Assembly (NCBI RefSeq): GCF_005877885.1
Contig: NZ_VCHY01000003.1
Coordinates: 248,001-312,000, forward strand
DNA from: Labilibacter sediminis
GTDB lineage: Bacteria > Bacteroidota > Bacteroidia > Bacteroidales > Marinilabiliaceae
Reading direction: 5' to 3'
DNA: 64,000 nucleotides
Positions 8,240-15,719 of the stretch are shown here, in pieces; position 1 is the stretch's first letter; every line of letters starts with the position of its first letter. Position numbers and translations under genes: made by a program. The notes below the pieces were generated by a model. It saw nothing but the letters and a program-made list of their open reading frames with translations. It had not been told where the DNA came from and did no database searches.

Positions 8240-10615
8240 ATGAGTAAGTTTTGGTTTATACTTGCCATATTGTTGGCAGGTATTGCTGGTACATACGCTC
8301 AAAGTTACACTGTTTTTGGTCGTGTTATAGATAACGAAGGTAAAGCTTTACCAGGTTGTCATATTCACCATAAAAAGCTGTGTAACATTAGCGATATGAA
8401 CGGATCTTTTAGTATTGATATTGGTGAAAGTCCTGCTATTTTAAATATTAGCTTTTTGGGTTTTGAACCTCAGGAAGTGGAGGTAAAAACCGGACAGGTT
8501 ATGCCATTGCAGATTCAATTATTTCCTTCGAGCGAAATAGTGCAGGAGGTTTCTGTAAAGGGAAATCGAATTGATACTACTAAATCAAGAAAAAATGATG
8601 TAGTATCAGCCGATTTTATGATGCAAAATTTGAGCAGCACCTTTGTAAAAACCCTGGAGCGATTACCTGGTGTTAATGCCATGGATATTGGAGCTAACGC
8701 TTCTAAACCGGTCATTCGCGGAATGGGTTTTAACCGTGTGGTAGTAAGCGAAAATGGCATAAAGCAAGAAGGGCAGCAATGGGGTGCTGACCATGGCTTA
8801 GAGCTAGATCCATTTAATATTGAAACAGCTGAAATAGTAAAAGGAGCCTCTGGTATTGAATACGGAAGTGATGCCATTGGAGGTTATATTAACATTACTA
8901 ACGACAAGGTTCCTGAGCAACATACTTTAAGTGGCACTGCAAGTGTTTTAACCAAAAGTGTAAACGGAACAATCGGTGCTTCTGCATATTTGCAAGGAAG
9001 GGGTGATAAACACTTCTTCAAAGCCAGAGCTACCATACTCGATTATGGTGATTATCGTGTACCTACCGATGAAATTATGTATTTATCCCGAAAAATACCT
9101 GTGTATAATCAGCGCTTAAAAAATACAGCGGGTAAGGAGTACGATGGGTATTTTCAATGGGGGTATTTAGGCGGCAACTATAAAACATCCGTAACACTGA
9201 GCAATGTATATCAAAAATCTGGTTTTTTCCCAGGAGCACATGGCGTACCCGACATTGACCGAGTTCAGCATGATGGTAATTACCGGAATATTGAGTATCC
9301 GTATCAGCTGGCCAACCACTCAAAAGTTTTAAGTAATAGTAAGTTTTTCTTTGATTCAGGGGAGTTGTTTTTAGACCTGGCATATCAGTATAATCTGCGT
9401 CAGGAACATAGTGAGTTTCACACACATTATCCTAATCAACCTGTGCCGAAAAAAGACCCAAATCTTGAATTTGATTTTCGTTTAAGTACTTATACTGCAA
9501 ATATTAAGTATGCAATAAATAAACCTGAAAATCACAAACTTGAGATCGGCATTCAAAACCAATATCGTGATAATCAAACAGCCGGGTATAACTTTTTATT
9601 ACCAGAGTATACAAGTTATGCTTTAGGTTTTTTTGTAAAAGATGCCTATCGCTTATCTGATAAGCTTACTTTAAATGCTGGTTTTCGTTACGATGTTTCT
9701 AATGTTAAAACAGAATCTTATTTTGATGAAATACTTTACAACTATTTTATTGAACAAGGATTATCTAATGAAGAGGCAGCTTTTTATGCACAACGAAGTA
9801 CGGCTTTAAATCGTAATTTTGGTGACTACAGTTGGTTGCTAGGTTTGGTTTATAAACCTGCAGAGCACTGGATAGCTCGTTTGAATGTTGGAAAAGCCTT
9901 TAGGATGCCTACCGCAATTGAATTAGGTTCTAACGGAATTCATCATGGTTCATTCCGGCATGAATTAGGTGATCCTGATTTAGACTCTGAACGAGGTTAC
10001 TATGCTGATGCAAATATTGAATACAATCAAAAAGGTTTTGCAATAAGCTTTAGTCCTTATATGTATTATTTCGACAATTATTTATTTTTAAAACCAACGG
10101 GCGAATGGAGCCAATTACCACATGCCGGACAGGTATATCAGTATTCACAATCCGAAGCATTGCTTACAGGTATTGAGATAAGTTCAAGAAAAAGATTGAC
10201 CTCTCGAATGAATGCTGAATTTACCCTTGAGTATGTGTACAATAAGCAACTTTCGCCTGATCCAACTCAACGATATCCCTTGCCATTTACACCTCCATTA
10301 AATGGATTTTTTGAGTTGGGTTATGCTGTACTAGAGCAAGTAAAAGCTTTAAGCAAAGCCCGGGTGTTTTTTAATACCCGCTTTACAACAGAACAGAGCA
10401 GGGTTTCAAGAAATGAAGAAACAACGGATGGTTATGTGATATTTGGCGGAGGTTTTTCAACAACAGTATCATGGCCAAACAAAAATACTGAACTGGTACT
10501 ACAAGGATTTAATTTACTTAACACAAAATATTACAATCACATGAGTTTTTATCGTCAAGTAGAAATTCCGGAGCAGGGACGCAATATTCAGCTAATGGTT
10601 AAAGTTCCTTTTTAA
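8240..10615 (+). CDS. TonB-dependent outer-membrane receptor, probably metal or metallophore uptake
   Basis: A 791-aa TonB-dependent receptor: signal peptide (1-20, ending TYAQ), CarboxypepD_reg-like domain (about 22-105), plug (about 115-225, with RLPGVNAM, VIRGMGFNRVVV and GSDAIGGYINI) and a C-terminal 22-strand-type barrel ending MVKVPF with a terminal aromatic. It would bind substrate outside and import it using TonB-ExbBD energy, whose genes are not in the window. The plug segment QWGADHGLEL resembles receptors suspected of zinc or haem uptake. Together with the His-rich gene upstream and the His-containing DUF4625 lipoprotein downstream, a divalent metal is the best guess. Receptor class is firm; ligand is inference. 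Confidence 0.92.
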   Translation: MSKFWFILAILLAGIAGTYAQSYTVFGRVIDNEGKALPGCHIHHKKLCNISDMNGSFSIDIGESPAILNISFLGFEPQEVEVKTGQVMPLQIQLFPSSEIVQEVSVKGNRIDTTKSRKNDVVSADFMMQNLSSTFVKTLERLPGVNAMDIGANASKPVIRGMGFNRVVVSENGIKQEGQQWGADHGLELDPFNIETAEIVKGASGIEYGSDAIGGYINITNDKVPEQHTLSGTASVLTKSVNGTIGASAYLQGRGDKHFFKARATILDYGDYRVPTDEIMYLSRKIPVYNQRLKNTAGKEYDGYFQWGYLGGNYKTSVTLSNVYQKSGFFPGAHGVPDIDRVQHDGNYRNIEYPYQLANHSKVLSNSKFFFDSGELFLDLAYQYNLRQEHSEFHTHYPNQPVPKKDPNLEFDFRLSTYTANIKYAINKPENHKLEIGIQNQYRDNQTAGYNFLLPEYTSYALGFFVKDAYRLSDKLTLNAGFRYDVSNVKTESYFDEILYNYFIEQGLSNEEAAFYAQRSTALNRNFGDYSWLLGLVYKPAEHWIARLNVGKAFRMPTAIELGSNGIHHGSFRHELGDPDLDSERGYYADANIEYNQKGFAISFSPYMYYFDNYLFLKPTGEWSQLPHAGQVYQYSQSEALLTGIEISSRKRLTSRMNAEFTLEYVYNKQLSPDPTQRYPLPFTPPLNGFFELGYAVLEQVKALSKARVFFNTRFTTEQSRVSRNEETTDGYVIFGGGFSTTVSWPNKNTELVLQGFNLLNTKYYNHMSFYRQVEIPEQGRNIQLMVKVPF

Positions 10616-10680
10616 ATAAGTTCATTGGTTTTTAGTCATTGGTCATTAGTATGATCTACAAAACCAAAACGAACTATTGT

Positions 10681-10857
10681 TTTAAACCCGGATTATGTAT
10701 TAGAACTTTGTGACGAGCATTGAAAGAGCAATAAAACAAGGTATTTCGGAAGCGAGGCATAGCATCGTTCTGGTGAGCTGACGTAATGCAACGAAGTGTC
10801 TTGTTTTGAAGCAGTCTCAATGCGTAGTAGATTTTCTAATGCATAACGCGGGTTAAA
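10681..10857 (+). repeat. Copy B of the ~176-bp palindromic dispersed element
   Basis: Starts TTTAAACCCGGATTATGTAT and ends CTAATGCATAACGCGGGTTAAA, with inner arms GAGCATTGAAAG and CTCAATGCG and the centre GCATAGCATCGTTCTGGTGAG. It occupies most of the gap between the receptor and the DUF4625 lipoprotein, so copies A and B bracket the His-rich and receptor genes in the same orientation. Confidence 0.78.
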
Positions 10858-10925
10858 TACTTATTTTAGAAGATATTAAGACTATTCCCTCAAAATTTAA
10901 TTTGAACATTTAAAAAACAAACAAA

Positions 10926-11390
10926 ATGAAATATACAGCAATTCTTACCGCATTAATCCTACTATTATTTGCATCATGCAACAATGATGATATCGATACA
11001 ACAAAACCTGAAATTGAGATTATTAAACCTGTAGCAGCAGAAGGTGAAGATCATATTGAATTCCATCAGGGAGATAGTTTTGATTTTGAATCTAAATTCA
11101 CTGATAATTTAGAATTAAAATCATACAAAGTTGAGATACACTATAATGGAGATGGTCATGAACACGGAGCTCAAACAAAATCAGCTACTGCCGAAGATCA
11201 TGTAGAGTGGGATCAAGAATGGACAGGTGACTTAGATGGTAAAGAAGATGTTGCTAAAATTACTATGGAAGTCCCTGAAAATGCAGAGCCGGGAGAATAC
11301 CATCTGGGTGTTTATTGCTTTGATGCTGCAGGTAATGAAACTCAGGCATTTATTGAAATTCATGTAGAAGAAGAAGGAGTCTTACACTAA
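10926..11390 (+). CDS. DUF4625 lipoprotein
   Basis: A 154-aa lipoprotein: hydrophobic signal (1-17) and lipobox LFASC with the lipidated Cys at 18. The mature part is an acidic Ig-like beta domain with DTTKPEIEIIKP at its start, the histidine cluster HYNGDGHEHG (about 75-84), and FDAAGNE near the end, matching DUF4625. Such proteins often sit beside TonB receptors in Bacteroidota; their role is not established. The cluster of His, Asp and Glu fits metal handling. A terminator at 11414-11446 closes the unit. Copy B of the palindromic repeat separates it from the receptor, so co-transcription is uncertain. Confidence 0.8.
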   Translation: MKYTAILTALILLLFASCNNDDIDTTKPEIEIIKPVAAEGEDHIEFHQGDSFDFESKFTDNLELKSYKVEIHYNGDGHEHGAQTKSATAEDHVEWDQEWTGDLDGKEDVAKITMEVPENAEPGEYHLGVYCFDAAGNETQAFIEIHVEEEGVLH

Positions 11391-11413
11391 CAACAACTGA
11401 AATAAAATATTAG

Positions 11414-11446
11414 AAATCCCGATGGCATATGCTTTCGGGATTTTTT
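11414..11446 (+). terminator. Terminator of the DUF4625 gene
   Basis: AAATCCCGA (11414-11422) pairs perfectly with TCGGGATTT (11435-11443), loop of 12 bases, followed by a T-run. It begins 24 bases after the stop codon. Confidence 0.85.
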
Positions 11447-11589
11447 ATACAGTTCAACCAATTGGGAGTTAACAAATATAAATTAAGAATTGTGGTATTA
11501 CACAATTGATTATAGTATGCTTTTATTCTGCCAGTTACAAACGTTAGTGACTTTTTGAACTTTTAACATTAAACTTTGCAAACTATATA

Positions 11590-12036
11590 CTAATTATCAT
11601 CAGCAAACCACTCTGCAAAAGAGTTGGCTGTTTCATTTAATCGTAAACTATGTAGTTTGACTTCCTGTGGTAATCTTGCGGAAATACGTTCAGCCATTTC
11701 CACAATCATATTTTCACATGTAGGTTGATAATCCACAACAATCACCCTCTCTCCCATCTGCGGTAATTCTAAAAATGATTTATGATCAGCCTTACCGTTA
11801 ATCACCACACTATGATCCAGTCTATCCACCACCTCTTCATGAACAATTTGCTTTAGCTGGCCAAAATCCATTACCATACCATATTTAGGACTCTTTTCAT
11901 CATCATTTGGTGATCCTATTACGGTAACCCTTAAAATATATGAATGTCCATGAAAATGCTTACATAATCCGTCATAATTCCATAAAGCATGAGCCATTTC
12001 AAACCTAAACTCCTTGGTTAATCTTACCTTCTTCAT
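11590..12036 (-). CDS. queD: 6-carboxytetrahydropterin synthase (QueD)
   Basis: A 148-aa member of the PTPS/QueD family. The zinc-binding histidines are in MAHALW and HFHGHSY, and the catalytic Cys precedes the latter in LCKHFHGHS, the CxxxHxH pattern of QueD. DHSVVING supplies the conserved Asp-His, and LRLNETANSFAEW the conserved Glu. QueD converts 7,8-dihydroneopterin triphosphate to 6-carboxytetrahydropterin, the first committed step to preQ0 and queuosine. No other queuosine gene is nearby. It is read on the minus strand, separated from the ArsR-type gene by the terminator at 12157-12199. Confidence 0.9.
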   Translation of the reverse strand: MKKVRLTKEFRFEMAHALWNYDGLCKHFHGHSYILRVTVIGSPNDDEKSPKYGMVMDFGQLKQIVHEEVVDRLDHSVVINGKADHKSFLELPQMGERVIVVDYQPTCENMIVEMAERISARLPQEVKLHSLRLNETANSFAEWFADDN

Positions 12037-12156
12037 CTTTCTTAAAAATTAGTATCCGTATACAGTTATTTGCAGTAACGGCCGATTCATGGCATATGCC
12101 AAAACACCTAACCCAAAACTACTCCTTGTATCTTAACATCTCTCCTTAATAAACAC

Positions 12157-12199
12157 AAATACCTTAAACCTTCTTTTAACCAGAAAGTTTAAGGTATTT
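12157..12199 (-). terminator. Terminator of the ArsR-type regulator gene
   Basis: AAATACCTTAAAC (12157-12169) and GTTTAAGGTATTT (12187-12199) form a perfect 13-bp stem with a 17-base loop. It starts 19 bases after the regulator's stop codon; the T tract is short. Confidence 0.75.
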
Positions 12200-12217
12200 C
12201 GTATGTTATCTGGAAAT

Positions 12218-12541
12218 TTACAGCTTAACCGTACATTTACTTACACACTCCACAATACTCTGTAAGCTATTATGCTTTAAAGAATAGTAAGTATTTTTTC
12301 CTTCGCGCTGTGAAACCAAAACGCCTTTATCCTTTAAAATTCCCAAGTGATGAGAAGTCGTAGATTGCTCTATTTCTAATATTTTGTGAATCTCCGTTAC
12401 TGTTAACCTTTTCCCCTCTTCCAAGTGACTAAGAATTGCAATTCGCATTGGATGTGCAATAGCTTTAAGCATACTTGCTGCACGCTCTAATTGCTCCGAA
12501 TCTAAATCTTTTATCTTCATTTCTTTAATAAACTCTTTCAT
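12218..12541 (-). CDS. ArsR/SmtB-family winged-helix regulator
   Basis: A 107-aa ArsR-family repressor. Residues about 20-95 form the winged helix: AIAHPMRIAILSHLEE, the recognition segment TSHHLGILKDKGVL and the wing SQREGKNTYYSL. Two cysteines close to the C-terminus (CVSKC, about 99-103) could bind a thiophilic ligand, although the classic ELCVCDL metal site of alpha-3 is absent; here the equivalent stretch is TVTEIHKILE. It is monocistronic. A palindrome 17-31 bases upstream of its start (12558-12572) is a likely autoregulatory operator. The inducer cannot be told. Confidence 0.88.
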   Translation of the reverse strand: MKEFIKEMKIKDLDSEQLERAASMLKAIAHPMRIAILSHLEEGKRLTVTEIHKILEIEQSTTSHHLGILKDKGVLVSQREGKNTYYSLKHNSLQSIVECVSKCTVKL

Positions 12542-12557
12542 ACTAAACCAACCTAAA

Positions 12558-12572
12558 ATGATTGATAATCAT
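12558..12572. promoter_or_regulatory. Palindromic operator candidate of the ArsR-type regulator
   Basis: ATGATTGATAATCAT is a perfect 6-3-6 inverted repeat just in front of the regulator gene. Small ArsR regulators bind such 12-2-12 or shorter palindromes overlapping their own promoter. Confidence 0.45.
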
Positions 12573-12701
12573 AATTATAAATGCAAATATATAAATATGT
12601 TAGGACTTAACCATGGATATATCTAAAACATTTACATATTTAGATGAAATCAATACGAACTTCCGTAAATCCACAATTTTCAGCTATGATTTTTTTTTAT
12701 T

Positions 12702-14114
12702 TTAAACATGTTCAATACTTGTATAGAGGGATATCTCATGATTACATGTACATAAATCAGATATGCACATGCCATGAACATCTTTATTTCCGGTTAACCT
12801 CGCAAAATCTCTTAACTCTTCAGTTGAAACTTTTAAATAATTCTCAATTCGTTGAGCAGACTTAGCTATGGATAAACGCCTTCTCAGCTCCGGATCCTGG
12901 GTTGCAATACCGACAGGACAATTTCCTGTATTACAAATCTTATATTGCTGACAACCTCCGGCAATCATCGCTGCAGTTCCAATAGCAATAGCGTCAGCTC
13001 CCAATGCAATGGCTTTGGCAAAATCAGAAGAAATACGCAATCCTCCGGTGATCACCAACGAAATTCCTTTGGCATTATTCTCATCAAAATACTTACGTGC
13101 TCTATATAAAGCAAATAAAGTTGGTACCGAAGCACTATCTTTTAAAAACTTTGGTGCAGAACCTGTTGCCCCTCCCCTTCCATCAATTGTAATAAAATCG
13201 GGCATAGCATACAATATAATCGCCAAATCAGCTTCAATATTACCTGCAGCAATTTTAACACCAATTGGTTTACCTTCTGACATTTTGCGCAACCAGTCAA
13301 CTTTTTGTTTTAATTCTTCCTTCGACCTGATATCTTTAAAACTTGCAGGACTATAAATATCCATTTGCGATGCTTTACCACGTACTTTAGCAATTTCATC
13401 GGTTACTTTTTGAGCAGGCAAATGACCTCCCATACCAGGTTTTACACTTTGCCCTACCTTAATTTCAATAGCATCTGCCTTCTTTAAATTTTCTTCATTA
13501 ACACTATACTCATTGGGTACATATTCAAAAATGTACTTGTAGGCACTTTCAAACTCCTCGGGTAAAATACCTCCTTCTCCTGAACACATTACAGTTTTTA
13601 CGGCAGCACTCCCTTTAGCCATGGCAATTTTAATTTCCTTAGATAAGGCCCCGAATGACATATGTGTAATGTAAACAGGCGTTTCTATCACCAAAGGATG
13701 TTTGGCATTAGGGCCTATAATGGTTTGCATATTTACAGCATCTTCTCTGTTTAAAGGAATAGTATCCAGCTGAGCTCCCTTAATCAGTATCTGATCCCAC
13801 GAAATAACAGGTTGCCTTGTTTTCATAGGTTCAGAGATAGACTCGGCCTTTTCAGCCATGGCGTGAATATCACTTAAATAAGGCTCGTAATCATCCTTTT
13901 GCTTTCTCCATTCAGATAAATACTTATCATCAGCTTCTGCAACAGAGTTACTTTCTTCAGAAGGTATAGATACCTCTTCTTCAAGCTTATCAAAAAAGGA
14001 TTTTTCAGCCCCGCAGGTTGGACATGTCCAATCATCAGGTAATTCATCCCAATTTTCTTTTTCAGAATCCTCATCGTAAATATATCCGCAAGCCAAGCAT
14101 TTGTATGTAGCCAT
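12702..14114 (-). CDS. Rubredoxin - glutamate synthase alpha-domain fusion (FMN-binding)
   Basis: A 470-aa two-part protein. Residues 1-45 are a rubredoxin: CLAC (6-9) and CPTC (31-34) bind one iron, with the LPDDWTCP signature. Residues about 90-470 are the FMN-binding glutamate synthase (GltB-type) domain, with GGLRISSDFAKAIALGADA near 360 and the cysteine-rich GNCPVGIATQDP region that in GltS ligates a 3Fe-4S cluster (CQQYKICNTGNCP). It lacks the glutamine amidotransferase part, so it resembles archaeal-type or stand-alone GltB domains fed by a ferredoxin or rubredoxin. It may be a redox-driven glutamate synthase or an FMN oxidoreductase of another substrate. Monocistronic. Confidence 0.87.
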   Translation of the reverse strand: MATYKCLACGYIYDEDSEKENWDELPDDWTCPTCGAEKSFFDKLEEEVSIPSEESNSVAEADDKYLSEWRKQKDDYEPYLSDIHAMAEKAESISEPMKTRQPVISWDQILIKGAQLDTIPLNREDAVNMQTIIGPNAKHPLVIETPVYITHMSFGALSKEIKIAMAKGSAAVKTVMCSGEGGILPEEFESAYKYIFEYVPNEYSVNEENLKKADAIEIKVGQSVKPGMGGHLPAQKVTDEIAKVRGKASQMDIYSPASFKDIRSKEELKQKVDWLRKMSEGKPIGVKIAAGNIEADLAIILYAMPDFITIDGRGGATGSAPKFLKDSASVPTLFALYRARKYFDENNAKGISLVITGGLRISSDFAKAIALGADAIAIGTAAMIAGGCQQYKICNTGNCPVGIATQDPELRRRLSIAKSAQRIENYLKVSTEELRDFARLTGNKDVHGMCISDLCTCNHEISLYTSIEHV

Positions 14115-14277
14115 TATTTTTTATTTTAAATTATTTAATAGAAGATACAAAAAAATTGATGCTCGTCACTAAATGTATATCAATACTTTATTGGTTTAAC
14201 AACCTAAGTTCGACATAAAATTATTGGCTCAGATCACTTATAAATATTAAGTTTCAAGGAATATTTGCGCAGACATA

Positions 14278-14312
14278 CCTGCCTAGCCGGCAGGCAGGGC
14301 GGGCTATGACTA
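14278..14312. repeat. GC-rich imperfect palindrome (CCTGCC..GGCAGG type)
   Basis: CCTGCCTAGCCGGCAGGCAGG and its surroundings contain nested CCTGCC/GGCAGG inverted copies, far more GC-rich than the neighbouring DNA. The arms share the GCAGGCAGG core with the hairpin at 14390-14444. It looks like an extragenic palindromic repeat; function unknown. Confidence 0.55.
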
Positions 14313-14389
14313 GCAAATATGACGATGAAAATTGATGTTTATAAGTGAGACAACAATGTTTTTCCTTAAATAATCGATTTACTACTATA

Positions 14390-14444
14390 AATTTTATCAC
14401 CATAGCCAGCCTAACGCAGGCAGGCTGGCTATGGTGATAAAATT
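14390..14444. repeat. Perfect 23-bp inverted repeat in a divergent intergenic region
   Basis: Bases 14390-14412 are exactly complementary to 14422-14444, around the 9-base loop AACGCAGGC. The stem reads AATTTTATCACCATAGCCAG at its outer end. It lies between two divergent genes and has no T tract, so it is not a terminator. Cruciform or extragenic palindrome are the options. Confidence 0.8.
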
Positions 14445-14466
14445 AGCACTGTAAATCAATCATCTA

Positions 14467-14513
14467 AGAAAATCTGAGCTCTTTAATTTTATTTGAACTC
14501 AGGTTTATAATTG
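14467..14513 (-). repeat. Second full copy of the AACCTGAGTTC..GAGCTCAG hairpin element
   Basis: AAAATCTGAGCTCTTTAATT, followed by TTATTTGAACTCAGGTTTAT, is nearly identical to 3009-3046. Because it sits between divergent promoters it cannot serve as a terminator for a known gene. Confidence 0.6.
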
Positions 14514-14538
14514 ATGAAGTATTAAACTTAGCTAAACG

Positions 14539-14591
14539 TTTGAGATGTCTCGTTCAATTAAATCATTAAATTTGGGAGTTTAAATTTAAAC
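14539..14591 (+). promoter_or_regulatory. Promoter region of the polyprenyl synthase gene
   Basis: TAAATTTG at 14567-14574 is an exact TAnnTTTG -7 box. TTTG at 14539-14542 is a possible -33 box, but the 24-base gap is a little long. Directly after the -7 box is the perfect palindrome GTTTAAATTTAAAC (14578-14591), which would overlap the transcription start and could be an operator. Confidence 0.45.
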
Positions 14592-14636
14592 AGGATAAGG
14601 ATACCATTGTTTCCTCATAAAACGGAACATCTATTC

Positions 14637-15611
14637 ATGGCAGCAATAAACACTATTAAAAACCCAATTAGCAAGGAAATGAAAGAGTTTGAACCCTATT
14701 TCAGGGATCAGCTTAAATCTAAAATTCCATTATTGGGTATTATTACCAATTATATTTTACGACGAAAGGGAAAACAAATGCGTCCTATGCTGGTATTTTT
14801 ATCAGCCAAACTCAGTGGAACAATCACAGAATCATCATATGTTGCCGCTACTCTCATTGAATTACTTCATACCGCAACATTAATTCATGATGATGTTGTG
14901 GACGAAACCTATCAGCGTCGTGGCTTTTTTTCCATTAATGCACTATGGAAATCGAAAGTGGCTGTATTGGTAGGCGACTACTTTTTATCTCGCGGACTTA
15001 TGCTTGCATTGGATACTGACCAGATTGGCGTTTTAAAAGTTGTATCGGAAGCGGTTAAAGAAATGAGTGAGGGCGAACTTCTTCAGATTGAAAAAAGCCG
15101 AAAGCTTGATATTACCGAAGAAGTGTACTACGAAATTATTACTAAAAAAACCGCTACACTTATTGCTGCCTGTACTACTGCCGGTGCATTTTCTGTTGAT
15201 GCAAACGAAGAAAAAGTACAATTGATGAAGGAGTTTGGTACCTACTTAGGTATAGCTTTTCAGATTAAAGATGACCTTTTTGATTACGAGAAAAATGACT
15301 TAATAGGAAAACCAACCGGTAACGACATCAGGGAAAAGAAGATGACACTCCCATTAATTTATGTTTTAAATAACTGTGAAAAAAAGGAACAAAAAAGATT
15401 AATTTCTACCATTCGTCGTCATCATAAAAACGACAAAAAAGTGGCTGAAATCATTAAATACGTTCGCGATAATGGTGGTATTAAATATACTCATGATAAA
15501 ATGATTGAGTATAGAGATAAGGCCATTGGGGTATTAAATAAATTTGAAGATTCGGAAACCAGAACCTCACTGATGGAACTGGTTCACTATACTACCGAAA
15601 GAAATAAATAA
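14637..15611 (+). CDS. Long-chain polyprenyl diphosphate synthase (octaprenyl-type)
   Basis: A 324-aa trans-isoprenyl diphosphate synthase. The first aspartate-rich motif is HDDVVDE with the following RRG, the second KDDLFDYE; GKQMRP near the N-terminus and GKPTGNDIREKKMTLPL near 230 are typical. It condenses isopentenyl diphosphate with farnesyl or geranylgeranyl diphosphate to make the side chain of menaquinone. I chose ATG at 14637 because the family starts with a short peptide before KEMKEFEPYF; a TTG 30 bases upstream would add 10 unconserved residues. It lies 108 bases upstream of polA on the same strand. Confidence 0.88.
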   Translation: MAAINTIKNPISKEMKEFEPYFRDQLKSKIPLLGIITNYILRRKGKQMRPMLVFLSAKLSGTITESSYVAATLIELLHTATLIHDDVVDETYQRRGFFSINALWKSKVAVLVGDYFLSRGLMLALDTDQIGVLKVVSEAVKEMSEGELLQIEKSRKLDITEEVYYEIITKKTATLIAACTTAGAFSVDANEEKVQLMKEFGTYLGIAFQIKDDLFDYEKNDLIGKPTGNDIREKKMTLPLIYVLNNCEKKEQKRLISTIRRHHKNDKKVAEIIKYVRDNGGIKYTHDKMIEYRDKAIGVLNKFEDSETRTSLMELVHYTTERNK

Positions 15612-15719
15612 TTACTTAGATTAAAGAAGAAAGACAAAAGAGTCTTATACGATTACGCATTGGTAAAAGTGATGTAGTTAGTCTTTATGCTTTTGTCTTA
15701 TATCTTAATACTTAATATC

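Noticed and set aside
7539-10680. The metal locus as a composite transposon between repeat copies A and B
   Set aside because: No transposase or target duplication is visible, and copy C lies alone elsewhere; simple dispersed repeats explain it.
12644-12865. 73-aa open frame on the plus strand opposite the end of the rubredoxin-GltS gene
   Set aside because: It runs antisense to a strongly conserved gene end and has no recognisable motif; a chance shadow frame.
14607-14636. TTG start of the polyprenyl synthase giving 10 extra residues
   Set aside because: Residues before MAAINTIKN are unlike the family; ATG 14637 preferred.
15631-15699. Inverted repeat AAGACAAAAG/CTTTTGTCTT in front of polA as a transposon end or attenuator
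   Set aside because: The arms are simple AT-rich words with a 49-base loop and no T-run; no support for either role.
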